Shown: piece after piece, positions 17,432 through 25,814 of the stretch | Numbering within the stretch: the first letter of the stretch is position 1 | Layout: every line of letters starts with the position of its first letter | Source: Gemmatimonadota bacterium | GTDB taxonomy: Bacteria; Gemmatimonadota; Gemmatimonadetes; Gemmatimonadales; Gemmatimonadaceae | Reading direction: 5' to 3' | NCBI GenBank assembly: GCA_040388625.1 | Contig: JAZKBK010000001.1 | Location: 248,001-312,000 of the forward strand | Length of the DNA: 64,000 bases | The notes under the pieces: model-generated | What the model was told of the DNA's origin: nothing | The model's database searches: none | Seen by the model: only the letters and a program-made list of their open reading frames with translations | Position numbers and translations under genes: made by a program

Positions 17432-18483
17432 CTTGCGGCCACCGTTTCGGTGCTGCCGGTGCCTGCATCCCGCACTGCCGTCGCAAGTGAGTGAGCGACC
17501 GCGACCGCGTTTGTACTATCGAAGTGCATGCAGTCGTACCAGCCCGTGCGGCTTGGGAGGTTCGTCGTGCCGTCCTCGTCGGTCATGGTGACCAGGGGCG
17601 GTCTCGCGCGAGAACGGAGATAGGCGACCACCCGTTCATAGTTCGCGCTGATCGCCGGCTTGCCGCGAAGCGAATCGGCGAGTGCGGGGTTGAACGGCGG
17701 TATCCAGAGAACGATGTGCACTCCTCTGGCAGTCGCCTCCGATATCAGCGAGTCCAGCATCGCGCGCTTGGAGGCGGCCAGGTTGTCGTAGGTCGCGAAT
17801 TCGTTCTGCTGCACGGCGGCGCAGCCGGCGTAGTGTTGCTGCCAGTTGTACGTGCCCGCCCTGCGCTCGCGATCGGCCTTGGGGTATTGCAGGATCCCTT
17901 CGGCGCTGAACGAGTACGCCGGTTCGGGGGGATGCGCGGCGTTCCGCACTGACTTGATGACGTCGGCGAGATATGAGACCGTGAGCGCGTCGCGGTACGC
18001 TCGCGCAACGACGATCGCGCGTTTGATCTTACTGTCCACTGAACCGCTCAGCGCCGTCGAGAGGCGCGCGTTGTGTGTCAGCTCAGGGAGTGGTCCGATG
18101 TGCGCGTCGAACGACTGCGGGTCGATTCCCACGACGAGGTTGCGTAGGTTCGGTGCTTTCGCGAGCACGTAGCGCGTGATCGCGAGATCATCCTCGATCG
18201 TCGCATTGAAGACGCCAAAGTTGAAGAAGCGCTCGCCCGTGACGGACGTGAATTCGTCGGTCGGAAGATTCATCGAGCGGCTGGAGCCGATGATCACGCC
18301 GGACGGCGGCTCGTGGGCCAGACTGGAATCGAAGAGATCGCCCTTTAACTGACGCGTATTCAGCTGGAGGGCGGGGAAGCGAGTTCCTGAGAACTCCCGG
18401 CGAGGGTTGACGACCGCCAGTGCACTGAGCAGAACGCCGGTGAACAGTCCGATCCATCCCAAAAATGCCCAGAGAAATCTCAT
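17428..18483 (-). CDS. SGNH-hydrolase-like membrane-anchored protein, partner of the MBOAT enzyme
   Basis: 351 residues. An N-terminal signal anchor (FLWAFLGWIGLFTGVLLSAL) precedes a periplasmic domain. Candidate catalytic elements are the serine in GSSRSMNL and the D-x-x-H pair in WYDCMHFDS near the C-terminus, as in the DltD/AlgJ/AlgX-type SGNH proteins. It probably transfers acetyl groups supplied by the MBOAT protein. ATG 18483 was chosen; GGGGG lies very close upstream, and an in-frame TTG at 18501 is possible. Sequence similarity to a named family is weak, so function rests mainly on context. Confidence 0.7.
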   Translation of the reverse strand: MRFLWAFLGWIGLFTGVLLSALAVVNPRREFSGTRFPALQLNTRQLKGDLFDSSLAHEPPSGVIIGSSRSMNLPTDEFTSVTGERFFNFGVFNATIEDDLAITRYVLAKAPNLRNLVVGIDPQSFDAHIGPLPELTHNARLSTALSGSVDSKIKRAIVVARAYRDALTVSYLADVIKSVRNAAHPPEPAYSFSAEGILQYPKADRERRAGTYNWQQHYAGCAAVQQNEFATYDNLAASKRAMLDSLISEATARGVHIVLWIPPFNPALADSLRGKPAISANYERVVAYLRSRARPPLVTMTDEDGTTNLPSRTGWYDCMHFDSTNAVAVAHSLATAVRDAGTGSTETVAAR

Positions 18484-18613
18484 TCCCCCAAGCTTCGGCA
18501 AAAACGGCTGGCCGCTGTAACAGCAATTGCGACAACATCTTACGCCGCTGTTGTGCCGAGGTCGGTCGTGCGGTAACTTTCGGGTTCGTTATCTGGCGGA
18601 TGAGAGCCGGAAA

Positions 18614-18687
18614 CGGGATGTGGCGCAGCCCGGTAGCGCACCTGAATGGGGTTCAGGGGGTCGCAGGTTCAAATCCTGTCATCCCGA
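18614..18687 (+). tRNA. tRNA-Pro (anticodon GGG)
   Basis: 74 bases folding as a cloverleaf: acceptor CGGGATG/CATCCCG with discriminator A, D-arm GCGCAGCCCGGTAGCGC, anticodon stem CCTGA/TCAGG with loop ATGGGGT (anticodon GGG), and T-arm with GGTTCAAAT. CCA is not encoded. A terminator follows at 18715. Confidence 0.95.
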
Positions 18688-18714
18688 TTAAAGACATTGC
18701 TGATAAACGATTTG

Positions 18715-18736
18715 CGGCAGCCTAGGCTGCCGTTTT
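18715..18736 (+). terminator. Rho-independent terminator after tRNA-Pro
   Basis: A palindrome CGGCAGCCTAGGCTGCCG is followed directly by TTTT and a further TTTT after CG. It lies 28 bases past the tRNA. Confidence 0.8.
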
Positions 18737-18868
18737 CGTTTTCAGGGGGGCTTTGGTGACTATGCGCCATCCCATGCCACGGACCACACGGGATCGTCCG
18801 CCCCCTGCTGTAACCTTCCTGTCAGATTGGGACGCTAGCTTCCTCCTCGACCTTTTCAGGAACTCACT

Positions 18869-19810
18869 ATGTTCGGGATCCGCTCGCTGTTCGCTGCTGT
18901 TGCGCCTGTCTTCCTCGTCAGCACTGCTGCGATGGCGCAGACGTCCCATTATCACGTCGTGAAGACAATCGAGATCGGCGCTGCGCGCGCCGACTACATC
19001 ATCATCGATCCTGTCGGCCGCCGGCTCTACGGGCTCGGCGACAAGGTGATAGACGTCGATAACGACTCCATCGTCGGGACGGTCGAAGGTGGAGGAGGCG
19101 GCTACGCGATCGACCACGAGGACAACCGCGGCCTGGTGCGCAACGGCACTCTCTTCGATCTCAAGACCCTCGCCGTCACCGGCCACCTCGACATCAAGGG
19201 CGACGGGAGCCGCTACGATCCCGTCACTCACCGCGCGTTCGTCTGGGAGGGCAAGGACGGTTGGGTGGTCGACATGCGCACAGGCACGCTGGTCTCGAAG
19301 ACGATGATCGGGGACGGTCTCGAGTCTGCCGCGGCGGACGGGCACGGGAAGCTGTATGCCGCGATCGAGGAAAAGGGCGGCCTGGAGCAGTTCGATACGC
19401 GAACGCTGAAGATTGAAAAGACGTGGGACGTCTCCGGGTGCGGCCGCGCGCAGGGGCTCACGATGGACACACAGACGCGTCGCATTTTCATGGCGTGCGA
19501 TACCGATGTCGTCGTGCTTAACGCCGACAACGGAAGCGTCGTGTCGCGCGTCCGCGTCCCGAGCCGCGCCGATATGAACTGCTTCGATCCGACGACAAAG
19601 CTGGTGTTCAATCCGAATCGCGCCGATAGCACGTTGTCGGTGATCCACGAGGATTCGCCGTCCAAGTTCACCGTCGTCGAGAAGGTTCCAGAGGGTGGAG
19701 CAGCGCGCACCTGTGCGGTCGATGAGAAAACTCACAAGGTGTACGTGTTCTATTACGAAGGGAATCCGCGCCAGGGCGGCAAGCTGCTCGCGTCCGTGCT
19801 GGCGCCGTGA
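18869..19810 (+). CDS. Exported YncE-like beta-propeller protein
   Basis: 313 residues with a signal peptide ending AAMAQ. The mature chain has repeated blades of about 40-45 residues with motifs like RRLYGLGDKVIDVD, HRAFVWEGKDGWVVDMRTG and RRIFMACDTDVVVLNADNG. This matches the YVTN/YncE class of secreted seven-bladed propellers. The role is unknown. It is enclosed between an intact tRNA-Pro and a degenerate copy of that tRNA's 3' part, and its stop codon lies 13 bases before that copy, suggesting it came in as a small insert at the tRNA. Confidence 0.8.
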   Translation: MFGIRSLFAAVAPVFLVSTAAMAQTSHYHVVKTIEIGAARADYIIIDPVGRRLYGLGDKVIDVDNDSIVGTVEGGGGGYAIDHEDNRGLVRNGTLFDLKTLAVTGHLDIKGDGSRYDPVTHRAFVWEGKDGWVVDMRTGTLVSKTMIGDGLESAAADGHGKLYAAIEEKGGLEQFDTRTLKIEKTWDVSGCGRAQGLTMDTQTRRIFMACDTDVVVLNADNGSVVSRVRVPSRADMNCFDPTTKLVFNPNRADSTLSVIHEDSPSKFTVVEKVPEGGAARTCAVDEKTHKVYVFYYEGNPRQGGKLLASVLAP

Positions 19811-19822
19811 CGCGCTGCCGTC

Positions 19823-19872
19823 GCACCTGAATGAACTTCCCGTGATCGCAGGTTCAACTCCCGTGATCCCGA
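19823..19872 (+). pseudogene. Degenerate copy of the 3' part of tRNA-Pro
   Basis: These 50 bases align without gaps to 18637-18686, close to the 3' end of the tRNA-Pro, with 40 of 50 positions identical. The conserved blocks are GCACCTGAATG, TCGCAGGTTCAA and ATCCCGA. Differences cluster in the anticodon arm, so it cannot work as a tRNA. Weaker likeness to the D-arm continues upstream. This is the pattern left by integration or duplication at a tRNA gene. Confidence 0.75.
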
Positions 19873-19879
19873 CGTCGTA

Positions 19880-19922
19880 ATTCAAAGCCCCGTCAACGAT
19901 GTGCGTTGACGGGGCTTTGAAT
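19880..19922. terminator. Long perfect hairpin, probable bidirectional terminator
   Basis: Perfect 19-bp arms (19880-19898 and 19904-19922) with a 5-base loop lie directly after the degenerate tRNA copy and after the propeller gene. There is no T-tract apart from CTTTGAAT at the end of the right arm. Confidence 0.65.
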
Positions 19923-20023
19923 CGTCAGCGGACCGTGACGGGTGGTAACTTTGCTGGCGATCGGTCAGGTGACGCGGCCGACGAATCGCGTAATCCCGGA
20001 ACCTGCCACCCGGAGCCTGAATC

Positions 20024-20485
20024 TTGCCTGACGCATTTCAAATTCGCCCTGTGCGACGCTCGGATCTGGCCCGGTGGCTGCCGCTCTGGGATGGATACAA
20101 CGCCTTCTACGGACGCAGCGGCGAGACGGCGCTCGATCCGGAGATCACTCGCGTAACGTGGGAGCGATTCTTCGATGACAGTGAGCCGGTGCATGCCATG
20201 GTTGCGGAGAGTCGCGATACGCTGATCGGGCTGGTCCACTACCTTTTCCATCGCAGCACGATCATGACCGGACCGAACTGCTATCTCGCCGATCTCTTCA
20301 CGATCGAAGGCGCGCGCGGCAGGGGAGTGGGACGTGGTCTGATCGAAGCGGTGTATGATCGTGCGGCGAACGCAGGATGCAAGCGCGTGTACTGGCAGAC
20401 GCACGAGACGAATCTGACGGCGATGAAATTGTATGACGGAGTCGCCGAGCGATCAGGGTTCGTTGTTTACAGGAAGATGTTGTGA
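20024..20485 (+). CDS. GNAT family N-acetyltransferase
   Basis: 153 residues from a TTG at 20024 with GGAG 8 bases upstream. It has the acetyl-CoA binding motif RGRGVGRGLIEAV preceded by the strand NCYLADLFTIEGAR, and a C-terminal YWQTHETNLTAMKLYD as in GNAT motif B. It transfers acetyl groups from acetyl-CoA to an amine; the substrate is unknown. Similar proteins are often annotated as RimI-like or small-molecule acetyltransferases. Confidence 0.88.
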   Translation: MPDAFQIRPVRRSDLARWLPLWDGYNAFYGRSGETALDPEITRVTWERFFDDSEPVHAMVAESRDTLIGLVHYLFHRSTIMTGPNCYLADLFTIEGARGRGVGRGLIEAVYDRAANAGCKRVYWQTHETNLTAMKLYDGVAERSGFVVYRKML

Positions 20486-20541
20486 AGTGCGGTAACGTGC
20501 ATGCTCGCCTTCTGTCAAACCATCAACAAGGAGAAAGATTG

Positions 20542-21171
20542 ATGAAAGGTTACATCTCCGGTGCAGCTATCGCGGCTTTGCTCGCGGTTGCCATCGCGCC
20601 CGTGACCAGTGCGCAACAAGCTCCGCCGCCGCCCGCGACCGAAGCTGGCGCGGCGCTGCTGGCGATTCCGAATCTGCCGGCGAAATCCGGTGCCAGGCTG
20701 ACGGTGAGCAGTCCCGCGTTCGCGCCAGGCGACGACATTCCGTTCGAGAACACCTCGTACCGCGGAAATGTCTTTCCCGGTCTGAAGTGGTCCGCCGGAC
20801 CGGCTGGCACAAAATCATACGCGGTGATAATGCAGGACGGCGACGCAATGTCGCGTGGCGCGCCGATTCTTCACTGGACGATGGTGAACATCCCATCGAC
20901 GATGACGCAGCTCGATGCAGCGATGAGCGAGCCGCCAGCCGGCGCGCAGTACGGTCCCAACATCCGCGGGCCGGCGCACGCATACATGGGCCCGCACACG
21001 CCTCCGGGGCCGAAGCATCGCTATCACCTGCAGGTCTTCGCACTAGACACGTCGCTTCCCGCTGAATCGCTCGCCACCTACGCCGATCTTACCGCGGCGA
21101 TGAAGGACCACGTGCTCGCGAGCGGCGAAGTCATCGGTCTCGGTCAGGCGCCGCCTGCCACGACACCATAA
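20542..21171 (+). CDS. Exported PEBP family protein (YbhB/YbcL type)
   Basis: 209 residues from ATG 20542 with AAGGAGAA just upstream. The signal peptide ends VTSAQ. The body shows the phosphatidylethanolamine-binding fold motifs: SPAFAPGDDIPFENTSYRG, SYAVIMQDGDAMSRGAPILHWTMVNIP, and the late block GPHTPPGPKHRYHLQVFAL. Bacterial YbhB/YbcL proteins are of uncertain function. The export signal shows a periplasmic location. Confidence 0.88.
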   Translation: MKGYISGAAIAALLAVAIAPVTSAQQAPPPPATEAGAALLAIPNLPAKSGARLTVSSPAFAPGDDIPFENTSYRGNVFPGLKWSAGPAGTKSYAVIMQDGDAMSRGAPILHWTMVNIPSTMTQLDAAMSEPPAGAQYGPNIRGPAHAYMGPHTPPGPKHRYHLQVFALDTSLPAESLATYADLTAAMKDHVLASGEVIGLGQAPPATTP

Positions 21172-21417
21172 GGGCGGCGCGGTCCACAGCCGCCGCGCGT
21201 GGACATGCGCGGCCCGGGGCTGGTGTCCTGCGTCAGAATGTCTCATGTTAGTCCCTGTCGCTGGTAAATCGGCCGTGTCGCGTGGAACGATTGTTCGATA
21301 AACCGACGACGGCAGCAACATCGCTCGGAAGAGAGTAAGCGTAGGGATGTGAGGCAGCCGGTTGCGTTTGGGGCCGATGACATGTCGATGAAATGACGCG
21401 TCCGACCCGCGCGCGGC

Positions 21418-24009
21418 TTGCCGGTTCAGCCGGAAGTTCCTGAAAGCGAAGGTGACCTGCAAGATGATGACGAACGACCGCATTCCAATCAGTCACGGCG
21501 CTGCGATAGGCTGCAGTGCCGCTCTCGCCTGTTCGGCGCCCTGGCGGCTGTTTCGGGCGTGATAGCGCCCCACGCCCCGATCGCCACGCTCCAGACCGTC
21601 CTCCTGGACAGTCCTGGGCACACGGTAAAGCTTACGGGACTCCCCGCGCTTGCGCTGATCCTGGGAGTGGTTGCCGCTGTCGCGGCGTTCGTCATCCGAT
21701 TCATCAGGCTTCGCCGCCACGCCAGAGTTGCGACGAAGGCCAGAGGTGCCGCGGAGGCGGAGCTGCAGACGCTATTTGCGGCGATGCAGGATGTGGTGTT
21801 CGTGATCGATAGAGATGGAAGATATACGCGCGTGCCATACACCGACGCGAACGCGCTCTACCGTCCCGCTCCAGAGGTTGTCGGCCGCCATGTGAGCGAT
21901 GTGCTTCCCGCCGACGCAGCGGCAACCATCTCCAACGTATCGGCACAGGTCGTCGATACACAACGAACGGTTCAGACCGAATTCAGGATCCAGCCGGACG
22001 GCAGAGTAGTCTGGTTCGCCGCCACTGCGTCGCCGTTCGATGGACGCGCCGTGCTCTGGGTTGCGCGCGACATCACGGAGACGAAAGTCGCGCGCGATGC
22101 TCTTGCGCACAGCGAGCGTCGCTACCGTCTGCTGTTCGATCGCAATCCGTGCGCGATGTGGGTGTACGATTACGACACGCGACAGATTGTGGACGTCAAC
22201 GACGCCGCGGTGACCCAGTACGGCTACAGTCGAGACGAATTCGCACGGATGAAGCTGGATGATCTGCGCGCTCCCCATGATATCCCGCAGTTGTCACGCC
22301 TGCTCGCCGAGATGCCGAGCGATGAGCCGCGCGTTCACACTGTAAAGCACAGGAAGAAGGACGGCACTGTAATCTCCGTCGAAGCGCGTGGCCATCCACT
22401 CGGGATTCCCGACCGGCGTCTGCGGCTGGTGGTCATCACCGACATTACGGAACGGCTCGCCGCCGAGCGCGTCGTGCTCGAGGCGGAAGAACGAGCAATG
22501 GCAACCAGTCTGATGCTGCAGACTCTGATCGATGCTGCTCCGCAGGCGATGATCGTGCTGGACGCGGAGTGGAATGTCACGCGCTGGAACGATGCGGCGG
22601 AGGTGCTGTTTGGCTGGAGTGCAAGCGAAGTCATCGGTGGCCCGGTGCCTTTCATTCCTGCCGACCAGCGCGATCACGTCGATAAATGGCGCGGAACGCT
22701 GGGGCACGGCGGTACCGAGAAGCCGATAGAAGCGGTGCGAATGCGGAAGGACGGCCGCCATGTCGATGTCATGCTGGCGGTCGCGCCGTTGCTGGATGCC
22801 GAGGAACGGCCGACAGCATTCATCGGCGTGTATATGGACATCACAGAACGCAAACAGCTCGGAGAGCAGCTTCGGCAGTCGCAGAAGATGGAGGCGATCG
22901 GTACGCTCGCTGGCGGAGTGGCACACGACTTCAACAACATCCTCACCGTCATATCCTCGTACGCTGCCATGCTGATTGCGGACGATCGGTATCCCGACAT
23001 TCGCGCGGACATCGAGGAGATAAGCAGCGCAGCACGACGCGCAACCGGTCTCACGCGCCAGCTGCTCACGTTCAGCCGGAAGGCGATCGTTCAGTTGCAG
23101 ACAGTGGACATCAACGGCATCGTCGAAGAGATGCAGCCGATGCTGCGGCGGCTGCTGATGGAGCACATAGAGTTGATCGTCAAGCCGAGCGGCGTCGCAA
23201 GCAATTTGACTGCGGACGTGAGTCAACTCGAGCAGATACTGCTCAATCTCACGGTCAATGCCGCGGACGCGATGCCCGAAGGCGGAAGCCTCGTGATCGA
23301 GACGCACAACGTGTGGCTGGATGACGCGTACGCGGAGATGCACACCAACGTCGTGCCAGGTCCCTACGTGTTGCTTGCAGTGACCGACTCCGGCATAGGA
23401 ATGGACGCCGACACCCTTCGCAAGATCTTCGAGCCCTTCTTCACCACCAAGGAAATCGGTCGCGGCACTGGACTAGGCCTTGCCACGGTCTATGCAATCG
23501 TCAAGCAGCTCGGCGGCCACATCTGGGTGTACAGTGAGCCGCACCAGGGTGCCACGTTCAAGATCTATCTCCCGCGCGACATGTCGTCCGCGCCGACGGA
23601 AGTTGCACCGGTGCAGCAGCTGTATTCGGCCGTGAGCGGCACTGTTCTTCTCGTCGAGGATGACAGCGCGGTCCGCCGCGCGGCGCGACGGATGCTGGAA
23701 AAGGTGGGGTTCAGCGTCATCGAAGCGCAGGACGGGGAGGAGGGATTGTCGGTCGCCTCCGGTTACGACGGCGAGATCGCGGTCGTGGTGACGGACCTCA
23801 TGATGCCGAAGATGAACGGCGGCGATTTCGCACGAGCTCTGGCAGCGAGCAGGCCTGGATCGCGCATCGTATTCACGTCGGGTTATACAGATGACGCAGT
23901 TCTGCGCAAGCGACTCGTCGCGTCCACACACACGTTTGTTCAGAAGCCATTCACCGGCGATCAACTTGTTCGGACCATAACGTCGGTGCTTGCTGAGCCT
24001 GCATCCTGA
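21418..24009 (+). CDS. Hybrid sensor histidine kinase: TM, three PAS, HisKA, HATPase, receiver
   Basis: 863 residues in the longest frame. One clear membrane helix ([22 protein letters not shown], about residue 70-92) is followed by three PAS domains (about 113-225, 235-350 and 370-480), a dimerisation domain with phospho-acceptor His503 in [11 protein letters not shown], an ATPase domain with DSGIGMD and [15 protein letters not shown], and a C-terminal receiver with Asp793 ([11 protein letters not shown]). The start is doubtful: the TTG at 21418 has no clear ribosome site, and the first 35 residues are polar and unlike a leader. No response regulator is adjacent, so the output partner is elsewhere. 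Confidence 0.88.
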   Translation: MPVQPEVPESEGDLQDDDERPHSNQSRRCDRLQCRSRLFGALAAVSGVIAPHAPIATLQTVLLDSPGHTVKLTGLPALALILGVVAAVAAFVIRFIRLRRHARVATKARGAAEAELQTLFAAMQDVVFVIDRDGRYTRVPYTDANALYRPAPEVVGRHVSDVLPADAAATISNVSAQVVDTQRTVQTEFRIQPDGRVVWFAATASPFDGRAVLWVARDITETKVARDALAHSERRYRLLFDRNPCAMWVYDYDTRQIVDVNDAAVTQYGYSRDEFARMKLDDLRAPHDIPQLSRLLAEMPSDEPRVHTVKHRKKDGTVISVEARGHPLGIPDRRLRLVVITDITERLAAERVVLEAEERAMATSLMLQTLIDAAPQAMIVLDAEWNVTRWNDAAEVLFGWSASEVIGGPVPFIPADQRDHVDKWRGTLGHGGTEKPIEAVRMRKDGRHVDVMLAVAPLLDAEERPTAFIGVYMDITERKQLGEQLRQSQKMEAIGTLAGGVAHDFNNILTVISSYAAMLIADDRYPDIRADIEEISSAARRATGLTRQLLTFSRKAIVQLQTVDINGIVEEMQPMLRRLLMEHIELIVKPSGVASNLTADVSQLEQILLNLTVNAADAMPEGGSLVIETHNVWLDDAYAEMHTNVVPGPYVLLAVTDSGIGMDADTLRKIFEPFFTTKEIGRGTGLGLATVYAIVKQLGGHIWVYSEPHQGATFKIYLPRDMSSAPTEVAPVQQLYSAVSGTVLLVEDDSAVRRAARRMLEKVGFSVIEAQDGEEGLSVASGYDGEIAVVVTDLMMPKMNGGDFARALAASRPGSRIVFTSGYTDDAVLRKRLVASTHTFVQKPFTGDQLVRTITSVLAEPAS

Positions 24010-24115
24010 GCAGACAGCTGGATCACAGTAGTTAACGTAGTTGCGAAGTCTCCGTCAAACTGGATGCGTGCGCTCAGGCCGCGCTGGCAGTGCCCTTCTC
24101 ACGGAGACTCAGGTA

Positions 24116-24385
24116 ATGATCCGCATGACGTCACTGATGCATGGCGTTCCCCTCGCAGCCGCGATGCTTGTCTCGGCTGGTTTCACGATGGCGTGCTCGC
24201 CAACACGCAACGTTTACGATTCGTCGTACAACGACAACCATCGCTGGGACAGACGTGAGGATGCGGCGTACCGGCAGTGGGAGGCGGAGCAGCATCTTCG
24301 CCACCTCGCCTACGAACAGCGCCAAATCGACGAACAGCGGGCATACTGGACGTGGCGTCACGATCATCCCGATGATCGCGAGTAG
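24116..24385 (+). CDS. Small lipoprotein, charged and Gln/Arg-rich
   Basis: 89 residues from ATG 24116 with GGAG about 9 bases upstream. The signal ends AGFTMAC (lipid Cys about residue 27). The mature part is hydrophilic and probably helical, with repeated WxxEQ-like segments (YRQWEAEQHLRHLAYEQRQIDEQ) and ends HDHPDDRE. I do not recognise a family. It may be a small envelope-bound coiled-coil protein. Confidence 0.65.
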   Translation: MIRMTSLMHGVPLAAAMLVSAGFTMACSPTRNVYDSSYNDNHRWDRREDAAYRQWEAEQHLRHLAYEQRQIDEQRAYWTWRHDHPDDRE

Positions 24386-24420
24386 CCCGGCCGGAGCCAG
24401 ACGGGAACCGATTAAGATAT

Positions 24421-24801
24421 GTGAGTATGGGATCTGCGGCGACTTGCGACGAAACGAATCCAGGCGGGCGCCCCGAGGTCCGCGGAGTGAGCGTCGACGG
24501 AAAGACACGCTGTGCACACTATCACAGCGAAGTTGACGTAGTCGCTATCAAGCTTCATTGCTGTTCCGAGTATTACGCCTGCAAGGATTGCCATGACGAG
24601 CTGGCAGACCACGGTCTGGTCCCGTGGCCACGCGAGTCTTTCGAAACGCGCGCGGTCATGTGCGGCGCGTGCGGCGTCGAGCTGACCATCAACATGTATC
24701 TTGCGTGTGAGAGCCGCTGTCCTGCCTGCGGATCGGCATTCAATCCGGCGTGCAGCAAGCACCATCATTTCTATTTTTCGATTTCGGAACCGGCCGCCTG
24801 A
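24421..24801 (+). CDS. CHY-type zinc-finger protein
   Basis: 126 residues from GTG 24421, with ATG 24427 possible. Eleven Cys and several His form the CHY zinc-finger array: TRCAHYHSEVD, LHCCSEYYACKDCHDELADH, CGACG, then CPACGSAFNPACSKHHHFYF. CHY fingers occur in Hot13-like proteins that act in zinc or redox handling. The bacterial versions are uncharacterised; here it is a single-domain protein in the cytosol. Confidence 0.85.
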   Translation: MSMGSAATCDETNPGGRPEVRGVSVDGKTRCAHYHSEVDVVAIKLHCCSEYYACKDCHDELADHGLVPWPRESFETRAVMCGACGVELTINMYLACESRCPACGSAFNPACSKHHHFYFSISEPAA

Positions 24802-24974
24802 GCTCGGTTTGAGCTGGCGCGGAAGTCGGACTATTCGAGATCGCGGAGACCGCGCCGTAGCCCGCGGTGACGAGACAGCCTGCGTGGATGGCGCAGACGG
24901 TCCCGCCCGTGCGGATCCAGTCGGCCACTAGCGGCAGCCCACTGGCGAGCCGGCTCGGGACTGTTTAACATACT

Positions 24975-24989
24975 GGTAAGTTTATTACC
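24975..24989. promoter_or_regulatory. Palindromic operator candidate upstream of tetR
   Basis: GGTAA-GTTTA-TTACC is a perfect 5+5 palindrome with a 5-base centre, 49 bases before the TetR start codon. Its place and size fit TetR-family autoregulation. Confidence 0.5.
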
Positions 24990-25038
24990 CGCCGGCGCGC
25001 ACTGGGTCGGCCTTTTTTCGCCAGGACGCTGAACGTAA

Positions 25039-25707
25039 ATGGCCGCCACTAAATCGTTGCGATGGGAACGCCGTCCCGACACCAGACCGCAGGAGTTGCT
25101 CGATGCTGCGATCGGCGTGTTCGCAGAGCGCGGCTATCGCAACACGCGCATCGACGACGTCGCCGAAGCGGCCGGTGTCACGAAGGGCGCGGTATATCAC
25201 TATTTCGCGACGAAGGAAGATCTGCTGCTGCGCGCGATCGAGCACTATCATGACCGCGCCTTCGGACAGATCGACCAGGTGCTGCGTCACGCGCGCGGCC
25301 CTGCATCGGCCCGCATACGGCTGATGATGCGGAAGGCGTTCGGCGGTGCCGATCCCACGGGGCGAAAGATGACGCTCGCGCTGATCCTGCAGAGCGCACG
25401 GCACGACCTGCCGGAAGCGCACCGGCGGTGGTTGCGGGGCGGACCGATCAAGGGCTGGCGTCTGCTCGCCTCGCTGATCGAGGAGGGAATGCGCGCCGGC
25501 GAGTTTCGCGCCGACGCCGACGCGGAGGTCGCAGCCCGCGTGACGATCTCGGGGCTCATCACCCAGATCGTCTGGCAACCCCTCGCGGTCGATGTGCCTG
25601 AGCTGCTGATTGACGACGACAGGCTCATCGATTCGGCCGTGGAGCTGCTGCTGCACAGTCTCTGGCCGGCCCTGGTCGTCAACACGACAGACACCAAAGA
25701 GAACTGA
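25039..25707 (+). CDS. TetR family transcriptional regulator
   Basis: 222 residues. An N-terminal helix-turn-helix (residues 17-63: LLDAAIGVFAERGYRNTRIDDVAEAAGVTK with GAVYHYFATKEDLL) is followed by an all-helical ligand domain. It sits 107 bases ahead of an MFS drug exporter on the same strand, so it probably represses itself and the exporter and is released by the pump's substrate. The palindrome at 24975-24989 is the likely binding site. Confidence 0.92.
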   Translation: MAATKSLRWERRPDTRPQELLDAAIGVFAERGYRNTRIDDVAEAAGVTKGAVYHYFATKEDLLLRAIEHYHDRAFGQIDQVLRHARGPASARIRLMMRKAFGGADPTGRKMTLALILQSARHDLPEAHRRWLRGGPIKGWRLLASLIEEGMRAGEFRADADAEVAARVTISGLITQIVWQPLAVDVPELLIDDDRLIDSAVELLLHSLWPALVVNTTDTKEN

Positions 25708-25814
25708 TTTGAATAGCACAGTCCGCGATGCCGCGGTCCGCGCCGTCGCTTTGTTTTGCCTCGTTGCATACTCGAAAGTATGCGATGGTCGTAACTTCCT
25801 GCCGGCAGCGATCC

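Noticed and set aside
18722-19885. 387-residue minus-strand frame across the propeller gene
   Set aside because: It is the antisense of a well-coded plus-strand gene and has no domain.
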